Of a stretch of 64,000 nt of DNA, positions 54,398 to 64,000 are shown in pieces. Below the pieces are notes generated by a model, which saw nothing but the letters and a program-made list of their open reading frames with translations, ran no database searches and had not been told where the DNA came from. The first letter of the stretch is position 1. Every line of letters begins with the position of its first letter. Made by a program: the position numbers and the translations under genes. Origin of the DNA: Nocardioides luti (GTDB taxonomy: Bacteria; Actinomycetota; Actinomycetes; Propionibacteriales; Nocardioidaceae). The DNA lies in the NCBI RefSeq assembly GCF_014212315.1, contig NZ_JACKXE010000001.1, positions 3,286,001 through 3,350,000 on the forward strand, read 5' to 3'.

Positions 54398-55735
54398 TCA
54401 GTCGAGCAGCTGGGTCAGGTGCTGGGTGGCGCCCTTGCGGTGGTTCACCGGCGAGCTCCAGAGGAACTGACCGTCCGGGGTCGGGCCGCCGGCCGACCAC
54501 GACGAGGTCGCGTCGCTGAGCCGCAGGAGGCGGTCGCTGGCGAGGTCGTAGACGTAGGTGCCCGCCCGACTCGACTCGTACGCCGTCACGGTGACGACGT
54601 CCCGGGGCCCGCCGTGGCCGAGCAGGGCGCCCTCGACGCCGCTGTCCTGCAGCGTGACGACCTGCTCGCCGTCGGTGGTGAGGACCTGCACGCGGTCGTC
54701 GCGCACCCCGCCGTACGTGCCGCAGTACTCGCTCATCATGATCCGCTCGTCCGTGGCGCCGAAGGACAGCAGGTTGCAGCGCTCCCCGGCGTGCGGGTCG
54801 AAGCTGCGCTCCTCGCCGCTCGCGAGGTCGCGGACGTGCACCATCCCGGCCGCGCCGTTCTCGGAGTCCGTCCACACCATCGAGGACGGCGTGAAGTCCA
54901 GCTGGCCGAAGCGCAGCCCCTCGTCGCGGACGTCGGTGGGGTCCGTGAGCGAGAGCGAGTAGAGGTCGAAGGTGTCGCCCTCGGCGTCGGCGTCCTCGGC
55001 CTCGCCGTCGGGGCCGGTCGGCCAGCCGCCCGGAGGCGGTGTGCCGCGGGTGGCCGGGACGCCGATGTAGAGCCGACCGTCCGGGCCGACCTTCGCCGCC
55101 CCGGCGAAGTCGACGTCCCGCAGCTCCGGCCAGGTAATCTCGCTCCAGGTGCGGTCGCCCCGGTCGAAGACGTGGGCGACGAGGGTCGAGCCGCGCCGCC
55201 CGGTCGCCCCCACGAGCACGAGGCGGTCCGTCCCGAGCTCGACCGGCCAGGCCTGGGCCTGGCCGATCCTCAGGTCGGGCAGCCAGTCCTTGGCGCCGGT
55301 GGCGGGGTCGAGCAGGGCGTAGCGGGGCCGCAGCTGGTCCATCCGCGGCCCGTCCCGGAAGAGCACGAGCCCGTCGTCGGTGACGCCGTCGTAGTACTGC
55401 CCGTTGTCGCGGTCGAGGTTCTCGTTCGTGTACGCCGACAGCTCGCGGTAGTCCTGACCCTCGACGGCCGGCTCGGCGTCGGCCAGGCGCAGCACCGGCG
55501 CGTCCGGGCGGGGCATCCCCGCGGGCGACACGGCCCTGCCGCCGTCGCCGGGCAGCACCGCCGCCCCGACGGCCACGGCCGCGACCACCCCGAGCGTCGC
55601 GGCGCCCGCGGCCATCGTCGTACGACGGGTGCGCACGCGCCGGTGGCCGGCCGCGAGCAGGCCCGCGACGTCGAGCTGGTCGGTGGGGGAGTCCGCGACG
55701 TTCTCGCGCAGCAGCGTGCGCAGCTCGTTCACCAT
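54398..55735 (-). CDS. membrane-anchored beta-propeller-like protein, partner of sigma factor
   Basis: A 445-residue protein. Residues 1-40 are a short cytoplasmic region, followed by RTRR and a transmembrane segment (about 38-60, TMAAGAATLGVVAAVAVGAAV), then about 380 extracellular residues with repeated beta-propeller-style blades (TGAKDWLPDL, DGRLYIGV, DGEQVVTLQ, TPDGQFLWSS). The gene overlaps the sigma factor by seven bases. Proteins in this position are usually anti-sigma factors or their sensors. The cytoplasmic part lacks a clear ZAS HxxxCxxC motif, so the mechanism is open. Confidence 0.75.
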   Translation of the reverse strand: MVNELRTLLRENVADSPTDQLDVAGLLAAGHRRVRTRRTTMAAGAATLGVVAAVAVGAAVLPGDGGRAVSPAGMPRPDAPVLRLADAEPAVEGQDYRELSAYTNENLDRDNGQYYDGVTDDGLVLFRDGPRMDQLRPRYALLDPATGAKDWLPDLRIGQAQAWPVELGTDRLVLVGATGRRGSTLVAHVFDRGDRTWSEITWPELRDVDFAGAAKVGPDGRLYIGVPATRGTPPPGGWPTGPDGEAEDADAEGDTFDLYSLSLTDPTDVRDEGLRFGQLDFTPSSMVWTDSENGAAGMVHVRDLASGEERSFDPHAGERCNLLSFGATDERIMMSEYCGTYGGVRDDRVQVLTTDGEQVVTLQDSGVEGALLGHGGPRDVVTVTAYESSRAGTYVYDLASDRLLRLSDATSSWSAGGPTPDGQFLWSSPVNHRKGATQHLTQLLD

Positions 55736-56274
55736 GGGAGGTTCCTCTCTCCGGCGATCGCGAGCTCCTCGCGGTCGGCGTTCTCGAACAGGGAGCGGAG
55801 CGTGGTCAGCGCCCGCGAGGTCTGGCTCTTCACGGTGCCCTCGCTGCAGCCGAGGACGACGGCGGTGGCCCGCACGTCGAGGTCCTCGAAGTAGCGCAGC
55901 ACCACGCACGCCCGCTGCCGCTCCGGCAGCCGGGCCAGCGCGACCATCAGCGCCTGCCGGTCGGCGACGGCGGTCGCGACGTCCTCGGCGCTGGCGCGGG
56001 TCGGGTCGTCCTCGACGGGCCGCTCGCGGCTCGAGCGCCGCCGGCTGGCGTCGAGGAACGCGCTCACCACGGCCTTGCGGGCGTAGGCCAGCTCGCCGCC
56101 GTTGCGGACCAGCCGCGGCCAGGCGACGTACACCCGGATCAGGCCCTCCTGCACGTGGTCGGAGGCGCGGTCCCAGTCCCCGCAGAGAAGGTACGCCGTG
56201 TGCCGCAGCCGCGTGCGCGACGCGGCCGCGAACTGGGTGAAGGCGGCGTCGCCCGCCGCGTCCTGCCGCCTCAC
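55729..56274 (-). CDS. SigE-type ECF RNA polymerase sigma factor
   Basis: A 181-residue ECF sigma factor. Region 2 is FTQFAAASRTRLRHTAYLLC and DHVQEGLIRVYVAW. Region 4 has LARLPERQRACVVLRYFEDL, then DVRATAVVLGCSEGTVKSQTSRALTTLR as the helix-turn-helix. This is the SigE-like Streptomyces group, whose genes usually precede a membrane-protein partner, as here. GTG 56274 is the first plausible in-frame start. The stop lies within the first codons of the partner, so expression is coupled. Confidence 0.9.
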   Translation of the reverse strand: MRRQDAAGDAAFTQFAAASRTRLRHTAYLLCGDWDRASDHVQEGLIRVYVAWPRLVRNGGELAYARKAVVSAFLDASRRRSSRERPVEDDPTRASAEDVATAVADRQALMVALARLPERQRACVVLRYFEDLDVRATAVVLGCSEGTVKSQTSRALTTLRSLFENADREELAIAGERNLPW

Positions 56275-56503
56275 GCGGCTGGTTCCCGTCGTTGCATGCT
56301 CCCCAGAACGCAGTGACGGCCGGTTCGGTTGCACGCAGGACCCGGCCGGTTCACCGGCCCAGCGTCCCACCTCGTTCCGGACGTTGCATGCCTGAAACAG
56401 GCGCGACGCCGTCGCGCAACGCGTCCGGGGGAGGCTCGTCCCCAGGACACGGGGACGCCGACGCCTCGTGCCGCCCACGACGCACCACCGAGGAGACCCA
56501 CCC

Positions 56504-58979
<2,476 letters not shown>

Positions 58980-58980
58980 C

Positions 58981-60087
58981 ATGACTGAGATCGAGATCGG
59001 TCGTGCCAAGCGCGCCCGCCGCGCCTACTCCTTCGACGACATCGCGATCGTGCCCTCGCGGCGCACCCGCGACCCCGAGGAGGTCAGCGTCGCCTGGCAG
59101 ATCGACGCCTACCGCTTCGAGCTGCCGGTGCTGGCCGCCCCCATGGACTCCGTCATGTCGCCCGCGACCGCGATCGCGCTCGGCAAGTTCGGCGGCCTCG
59201 GCGTGCTCAACCTCGAGGGCCTCTGGACGCGGTACGACGACCCGTCGGAGCTGCTCGCCGAGGTGGCCGGCCTCCAGGGCATCGAGGCCACCCGCCGGAT
59301 GCAGGAGATCTACACCGAGCCGATCCGCGGCGAGCTGATCACCGCGCGGCTCAACGAGATGCGCGACGCCGGCGTGACCGTCGCCGGGTCGCTCTCGCCC
59401 CAGCGCACCAAGGAGTTCGCCAAGGCGGTCGTGGACGCCGGGGTCGACATGTTCGTCATCCGCGGCACCACGGTCTCGGCCGAGCACGTCTCCTCGCAGG
59501 CGGAGCCGCTGAACCTCAAAGAGTTCATCTACGAGCTCGACGTCCCGGTGATCGTCGGGGGCTGCGCGACCTACCAGGCCGCCCTCCACCTGATGCGCAC
59601 CGGCGCGGCCGGCGTCCTCGTCGGCTTCGGCGGCGGCGCCGCCCACACCACCCGGTCCGTGCTCGGCGTCGCGGTGCCGATGGCCTCGGCCGTCTCCGAC
59701 GTGGCCGCGGCCCGTCGCGACTACATGGACGAGTCCGGCGGCCGCTACGTGCACGTCATCGCCGACGGCTCGATCGGCCGCTCGGGCGACATCGCGAAGG
59801 CGATCGCCTGCGGTGCCGACGCGGTCATGGTCGGGTCGCCCTTCGCGCGGGCCTCCGACGCCCCGGGCCACGGCTTCCACTGGGGCACCGAGGCGCACCA
59901 CGCCGAGCTGCCCCGCGGCCAGCGCGTCCAGTTCGACACCGTCGGGACGCTCGAGGAGATCCTCTTCGGTCCCTCCCGCGTGGCCGACGGCACCATGAAC
60001 CTCATCGGCGCGCTGCGCCGCTCGCTGGCCACGACCGGCTACACCGACCTCAAGGAGTTCCAGCGGGTCGAGGTCGTCGTCGAGTGA
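58981..60087 (+). CDS. guaB3: GuaB3 family protein (IMPDH-related)
   Basis: A 368-residue IMPDH/GMPR-fold protein without CBS domains. The N-terminal RRAYSFDDIAIVPSRRTRDP and AAPMDSVMSPATAIAL are those of GuaB3. The segment equal to the catalytic loop reads GGGAAHTTR, so the IMPDH cysteine is absent. It follows guaB directly, as in mycobacteria and streptomycetes. Family members have been discussed as GMP reductase-type enzymes; which reaction occurs here cannot be decided from sequence. Confidence 0.95.
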   Translation: MTEIEIGRAKRARRAYSFDDIAIVPSRRTRDPEEVSVAWQIDAYRFELPVLAAPMDSVMSPATAIALGKFGGLGVLNLEGLWTRYDDPSELLAEVAGLQGIEATRRMQEIYTEPIRGELITARLNEMRDAGVTVAGSLSPQRTKEFAKAVVDAGVDMFVIRGTTVSAEHVSSQAEPLNLKEFIYELDVPVIVGGCATYQAALHLMRTGAAGVLVGFGGGAAHTTRSVLGVAVPMASAVSDVAAARRDYMDESGGRYVHVIADGSIGRSGDIAKAIACGADAVMVGSPFARASDAPGHGFHWGTEAHHAELPRGQRVQFDTVGTLEEILFGPSRVADGTMNLIGALRRSLATTGYTDLKEFQRVEVVVE

Positions 60088-60911
60088 CCCCGGCCGGCGG
60101 GTCCCCGGGCGTGCTGCGGGTCGCGGCCGCCCAGGCCGCGTCGGTCTCCGGCGACGTCCCCGCGAACGTCGCCACCGCCGTGCGGCTCGTCGAGCTCGCC
60201 GGCAGCCAGGGCGTGCGGGTGCTGCTGCTCCCCGAGGCGTTCCTGACGGGGTACGACGAGGCCGCGTTCTCCGGGCCGCTGCCGGACGCGGACTCCCTGC
60301 AGGACGCCTGGCTCGACCCGCTCCGGGCGGCCGCGGCCGCCTCGGGCCTCGTGGTCGTCGCCGGCACCGCGCTGCGCCGCGGTGACCGGCGCACGCTGTC
60401 GCTGGTCGTCGTCGCGCCGGACGGCCACACCCTGGCGGCGTACGACAAGCAGCACGTGGACGCCGACGAGCTCCCGTGGTTCACGGCCGGGTCCGGCGGG
60501 TCCTCGCTGGTGGTCGACGGCGTCGAGCTGGGCCTGGCCGTCTGCTACGACAGCAGCTTCCCCGAGCACGCCCGGGCCGCGGCCGACGACGGCGCGGTCG
60601 GCTACCTCTGCTCGGCCGCGTTCTTCCCCGGCTCCGCGCACCGCCGCGACCTCGCGCTGCCCGCCCGCGCCCTCGACAACGGGATGTACGTCGTGCTGGC
60701 GGCCGCCACCGGCACCTGCGGGGCCGCCTCCTTCATCGGCGGGTCCGCCGTCTTCGACCCCGAGGGCCGCCCGCTCGCCTCGCTCGGGGCGGAGGAGGGG
60801 CTGGCGATCGCCGACCTCGACCCGGCCGTCGTGGCGCAGACGCGCACCGAGCGACGGATGCACGCCGAGCGGCTGCCCGGGCCGGGGCCGCGGGCGCGGC
60901 ATTCGGCCTGA
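60084..60911 (+). CDS. carbon-nitrogen hydrolase (nitrilase superfamily)
   Basis: A 275-residue nitrilase-fold amidase. The Glu-Lys-Cys triad is Glu51 (LLLPEAF), Lys122 (YDKQHV) and Cys154 (LAVCYDSSFPE). The group resembles omega-amidase-like or carbamoylputrescine-type proteins. It starts at GTG overlapping the guaB3 stop (GTGA), so the gene is in the purine operon, though no purine role is known. It may remove a damaged amide metabolite. Confidence 0.92.
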   Translation: MTPAGGSPGVLRVAAAQAASVSGDVPANVATAVRLVELAGSQGVRVLLLPEAFLTGYDEAAFSGPLPDADSLQDAWLDPLRAAAAASGLVVVAGTALRRGDRRTLSLVVVAPDGHTLAAYDKQHVDADELPWFTAGSGGSSLVVDGVELGLAVCYDSSFPEHARAAADDGAVGYLCSAAFFPGSAHRRDLALPARALDNGMYVVLAAATGTCGAASFIGGSAVFDPEGRPLASLGAEEGLAIADLDPAVVAQTRTERRMHAERLPGPGPRARHSA

Positions 60912-60974
60912 GCCGTCCGGTCCGGTACGGTCGGCCGCTGCATCGCCCACCCCCACACGCAGGAGCTCTCGGGT

Positions 60975-62225
60975 TTGTCCTCGTCGAAGTCCGTCCGCAC
61001 GCCCCTGTCCCGCCGCGCGGCCAGCGTCGTCGCCACCGTTGTTGCCGGCGTCGTCGCCGGTGGGGTCCTGGCCCTCCCGGCGCCTGCCGGGGCGGTGCCC
61101 CAGCGCGAGTGGACGCTGCCGTCGTGGACCGACCCGGTCTCCCAGGTGCAGGCGGCGGTCGCGCGGAAGCCGCGACGCGACCCGGCCGAGCGGGTGCGCG
61201 ACGCGATGACGCTGCCGCAGCGGGTCGGCCAGCTCTTCATGGTCGGCACCCCGGCGACGTCGGTCAGCCCGGCCACCCGCAGCCAGATCGGCCGCTTCCA
61301 CGTGGGCAACGTGATGCTCACCGGGCGCAGCCACGCCGGCACCCGCACCCCGGCGCGGGTCGCGCGCACGCTCCAGGGCCGGACCACGCAGGCGGCCACC
61401 CACGGCGTCCGCCTCCTCGTCTCGACCGACCAGGAGGGCGGCCAGGTCCAGGTGCTCCGCGGGCCGGGACTCACCGACCTCCCGTCCGCGCTGGTCCAGG
61501 GCACCTGGTCGCTGCGCGGGCTCCAGGCCGCCGCCGGTCGCTGGGCCGGCCAGCTCGTCGCCTCGGGCGTGAACATGAACCTGGCGCCGGTGCTCGACAC
61601 CGTCCCCGCCGCGCTCGGTCGGGCCAACCCGCCGATCGGCCGCTACGACCGCGAGCTCGGCCACGACCCCCGGCGCGTCGCCCGCCACGGGCTCGCGCTG
61701 GTCCGCGGCCTCGACCGCCACGGGGTGGCGCCGAGCGTCAAGCACTTCCCGGGCCTCGGCCGGGTCCACGCCAACACCGACACCCACGCCGGCGTCGTCG
61801 ACCGGGTGACCTCGCGGCACGGGGCGTACCTCCGGCCCTTCCGCGACGCCGTGGCGGCCGGGGTCCCCGCGGTGATGATGTCCTCGGCGACGTACACCCG
61901 CCTCGACCGCCGCAACCCCGCCGTCTTCTCCCGGACCGTCATCACCGAGGTGCTCCGCGGCGACCTCGGCTTCGAGCGGGTCGTGATGTCCGACGACCTC
62001 GGCAACGCCGCGCAGGTCGCCCGCTGGAGCGCCGGTCGCCGCGCCGTGAAGTTCCTGCGCGCCGGTGGCGACCTGGTGCTGACCGTCGACCCCGGCGAGC
62101 TCCCCGGCATGTACGCCGCGGTGCTGCGTCTCGCCCGCCAGTCTCCGGCGTTCCGCGCCCGGGTCGACGCCGCCGCGCTGCGCGTCCTCGAGGTCAAGCA
62201 CGACCGGCAGCTGCTCGGCCGCTGA
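60975..62225 (+). CDS. secreted GH3 glycoside hydrolase, beta-N-acetylglucosaminidase (NagZ-like)
   Basis: A 416-residue exported GH3 enzyme (signal peptide about 1-40, ending PAPAGAVPQ). The NagZ-type signature KHFPGLGRVHANTDTH is at 256-271, carrying the His that aids catalysis, and the nucleophile Asp340 is in VVMSDDLG. The TTG start at 60975 follows a CAGGAG ribosome site by eight bases. It would release GlcNAc from peptidoglycan fragments or chitin outside the cell. Confidence 0.9.
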   Translation: MSSSKSVRTPLSRRAASVVATVVAGVVAGGVLALPAPAGAVPQREWTLPSWTDPVSQVQAAVARKPRRDPAERVRDAMTLPQRVGQLFMVGTPATSVSPATRSQIGRFHVGNVMLTGRSHAGTRTPARVARTLQGRTTQAATHGVRLLVSTDQEGGQVQVLRGPGLTDLPSALVQGTWSLRGLQAAAGRWAGQLVASGVNMNLAPVLDTVPAALGRANPPIGRYDRELGHDPRRVARHGLALVRGLDRHGVAPSVKHFPGLGRVHANTDTHAGVVDRVTSRHGAYLRPFRDAVAAGVPAVMMSSATYTRLDRRNPAVFSRTVITEVLRGDLGFERVVMSDDLGNAAQVARWSAGRRAVKFLRAGGDLVLTVDPGELPGMYAAVLRLARQSPAFRARVDAAALRVLEVKHDRQLLGR

Positions 62226-62230
62226 CCGTC

Positions 62231-62281
62231 CGGGACGTCATGCGTCCCGTGGAGGGGGTCGCCCCTCCGGATGACGTCCGG
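62231..62281. repeat. family B palindromic element, copy 3
   Basis: Outer arms CGGGACGTCAT (62231-62241) and ATGACGTCCGG (62271-62281) have one mismatch. The inner stem GGAGGGG (62251-62257) and CCCCTCC (62262-62268) is perfect. It lies between convergent genes, starting five bases after the GH3 stop. It keeps the GGGACGTCATGCG start of copies 1 and 2 with a different inner stem. Confidence 0.82.
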
Positions 62282-62287
62282 CGGCGC

Positions 62288-62698
62288 TCAGCCCCGCTGG
62301 ACCGACACGAGCGCCCGCCCGTAGGCGCACTCGACGTCCACGTCGACGTGCCGCTCGGGACCACCCGGACCACGCACCGTGACGGCGTACCCCGCCGGCG
62401 GCCCCGCCAGCCGCTCCAGCGAGACGAACGCCTCGCCGAGCAGGTCGCGCAGCTGGTCCTCGCGCGGCACCCAGATCGCGTCGCTCGCCTCGAGGCTGTC
62501 CAGCGCCCACTCGGTCGTGCCGTTGAAGGCGAGCACCTGGTCGCCACCCGGGGCGTCGAGGAGCTCGATGACCATGTCGCTCAGCACGAACACCTGGTCG
62601 TCGAGGTCCCGGTCCGGGACGACGAACCGGTCGCCGTTGGCCGGATCCCAGGCCAGCCCGGCGTCCCGCAGGGTCACGGCCAGCTCGCGCGTCAGCAT
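62288..62698 (-). CDS. conserved actinobacterial hypothetical protein
   Basis: A 136-residue cytoplasmic protein, acidic, with the segments GDRFVVPDRDLDDQVFVLSD, LAFNGTTEWALDSL and WVPREDQLRDLLG. Its C-terminus has CAYGRALVSVQRG. I know this as a conserved family in Nocardioidaceae-type genomes but do not recognise a function. A CAGACT box six bases before the ATG on the minus strand suggests a leaderless mRNA. It stands alone between the GH3 gene and glpD. Confidence 0.75.
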   Translation of the reverse strand: MLTRELAVTLRDAGLAWDPANGDRFVVPDRDLDDQVFVLSDMVIELLDAPGGDQVLAFNGTTEWALDSLEASDAIWVPREDQLRDLLGEAFVSLERLAGPPAGYAVTVRGPGGPERHVDVDVECAYGRALVSVQRG

Positions 62699-62817
62699 GC
62701 CAGCAGTCTGGCGCAGCGCCCCTGAGACCCCGGCGGGCGAGCAGGCCCCGGAGCCGGGATGCGCACCCGGACCCGCGCGTCACGCGCCCGTCACACGGAC
62801 TTTGCGAGACTGGTCGC

Positions 62818-64000
62818 ATGACCCACTCGAGCGCGCTCAGCCCCGCGGCGCGCGACGCCGCCCTCGCGGCCATGACCGGGACGGCCGGTGAGCCCGAGCT
62901 GGACGTCCTCGTCGTCGGTGGGGGAGTCGTCGGCGCCGGCACCGCCCTCGACGCGATCACCCGCGGCCTCAGCACCGGGCTGATCGAGCAGCGCGACCTC
63001 GCCAGCGGCACCAGCAGCCGCAGCAGCAAGCTGATCCACGGCGGCCTGCGCTACCTCGAGATGCTCGACTTCGGCCTGGTCCGCGAGGCGCTCCAGGAGC
63101 GGGGGCTGCTGCTCACGCGCCTCGCGCCGCACCTCGTCCGCCCGGTCGCGTTCCTCTACCCGCTGACGCACAAGGGCTGGGAGCGGCCCTACGTCGGCGC
63201 CGGGCTCGCGCTGTACGACGCCATGGCGATGACCGGGAAGAGCCCGATGGGCGTGCCGCGGCACCGGCACCTGCTCAAGCGCCAGGTCGCCCGGATCGCG
63301 CCGGACTTCAAGTCCGACCAGATCGCCGGCGCGATCAAGTACTACGACTGCCAGGTCGACGACGCCCGCCTGGTCCTGACGATCGCCCGGACCGCCGCCG
63401 GCCACGGCGCGCACGTCGCGACCCGGGTCAAGGTCGTCGGCTTCCTCCGCGAGGGGGAGCGCGTCGTCGGCGTGCGTGCCGTCGACCTCGAGAGCGGCCG
63501 GGAGCACGAGATCCGCGCCCGGGTCGTCGTGAACGCCGCCGGGGTCTGGAGCGACGAGATCCAGGAGATGGTGGGCGGCCGGGGCGCGCTGCACGTGCAG
63601 GCCAGCAAGGGCATCCACCTGGTGGTGCCACGGGACCGGATCCGCTCGGAGGCCGGCTTCATCACCCGTACGGCCACCTCGGTGCTCTTCGTCATCCCGT
63701 GGGGCCGGCACTGGATCATCGGCACCACCGACACGCCGTGGGACCTCGACAAGGCGCACCCCGCGGCCAGCCGCACCGACATCGACTACCTGCTGGACCA
63801 GGTCAACGCGATCCTGCGCGAGCCGCTCGACCACGAGGACGTCGAGGGCGTGTGGGCCGGGCTGCGGCCGCTGCTCACGGGCGAGTCGGAGCCCACCTCG
63901 AAGATCTCCCGCGAGCACACCGTGGTGACGCCGGTCGCCGGCCTCGTGATGATCGCCGGCGGCAAGCTCACGACGTACCGCGTCATGGGACGCGACGCCG
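62818..64000 (+). CDS. glpD: glycerol-3-phosphate dehydrogenase, 3' end beyond window
   Basis: The first 394 codons of an FAD-dependent glycerol-3-phosphate dehydrogenase that passes electrons to menaquinone; the gene runs off the right edge. The FAD-binding VLVVGGGVVGAGTALDA begins near residue 30. SRSSKLIHGGLRYLE is the GlpD signature, and NAAGVWSDEI and IIGTTDTPW follow. The enzyme is membrane-associated in this family. A GAGACT box lies six bases before ATG 62818, giving a leaderless start. The C-terminal domain is not visible. Confidence 0.94.
   Translation, partial: MTHSSALSPAARDAALAAMTGTAGEPELDVLVVGGGVVGAGTALDAITRGLSTGLIEQRDLASGTSSRSSKLIHGGLRYLEMLDFGLVREALQERGLLLTRLAPHLVRPVAFLYPLTHKGWERPYVGAGLALYDAMAMTGKSPMGVPRHRHLLKRQVARIAPDFKSDQIAGAIKYYDCQVDDARLVLTIARTAAGHGAHVATRVKVVGFLREGERVVGVRAVDLESGREHEIRARVVVNAAGVWSDEIQEMVGGRGALHVQASKGIHLVVPRDRIRSEAGFITRTATSVLFVIPWGRHWIIGTTDTPWDLDKAHPAASRTDIDYLLDQVNAILREPLDHEDVEGVWAGLRPLLTGESEPTSKISREHTVVTPVAGLVMIAGGKLTTYRVMGRDA

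Overview
The window is very GC-rich, protein-dense actinobacterial chromosome. GTG starts, 4-base ATGA/GTGA overlaps and leaderless starts are common. Gene content (mycothiol-type formaldehyde oxidation, GroEL with a His-rich tail, GuaB2/GuaB3 pair, rplM-rpsI-glmM, glmS-acpS-nnrD-alr-tsaE-tsaB-rimI) suggests Nocardioidaceae, probably Nocardioides or a close relative. This is an inference from gene order and protein style, not a database match. No tRNA, rRNA, CRISPR array, transposase or prophage gene was seen, and no gene-free stretch exceeds 300 bases.

Layout. 1-4.8 kb: end of a PfkB kinase, a collagen-like secreted protein with a small secreted partner, a cysteine-less thioredoxin-reductase-like flavoprotein, truA and an RsmC-like methyltransferase. 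4.9-12.2 kb: a fatty-acid/acyl-CoA catabolic cluster (acyl-CoA ligase, two acyl-CoA dehydrogenases, a phosphotransferase, two short-chain dehydrogenases) facing a TetR regulator across an operator. 12.4-14.3 kb: an arsenic operon (arsR, aquaporin-type channel, arsC, Clp-N protein). 14.3-27.3 kb: aldo/keto reductase, ApbE with a small anchored partner, ABC-F ATPase, tandem-GNAT protein, secreted metalloprotease, HtrA protease, a second acyl-CoA ligase and a large adhesin-like protein. 27.3-32.6 kb: HAD hydrolase, citrate synthase, rplM-rpsI, glmM, ohr. 32.6-47.8 kb: a second tandem GNAT, coaA divergent from glmS, acpS, nnrD, alr, an alpha/beta hydrolase, a GNAT-TsaE-NUDIX fusion, tsaB, rimI, a duplicated HAD phosphatase, a GNAT and tsaD. 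48-54.3 kb: mycothiol-dependent formaldehyde oxidation pair, a cobalamin-binding protein with a CarH-type light-sensor motif, a THUMP-like methyltransferase, and groES-groEL behind two CIRCE operators. 54.4-64 kb: sigma factor and membrane-anchored propeller partner, ACT-GNAT protein, guaB, guaB3, nitrilase, GH3 glucosaminidase, a small hypothetical and the start of glpD.

The least expected layer is a set of dispersed palindromic elements. Family A (about 90 nt, three copies, all in one orientation) lies between co-directional genes. Family B (about 52 nt, three copies) shares the outer arms while its inner stems differ and still pair, which suggests the fold is kept. Family C (52 nt, two copies) lies once between groES and groEL and once in frame inside nnrD. 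Single large hairpins lie at 4821-4898, 28054-28100 (covering the last codons of citrate synthase), 44205-44231 and 54299-54336. None has an obvious source in the window.

The other highlights are the three-domain GNAT-TsaE-NUDIX fusion, the solo B12 protein with a W-x9-EH motif and no DNA-binding domain, the two-fold duplicated acid-phosphatase-like protein, and a DUF11 domain apparently split by about 310 residues.
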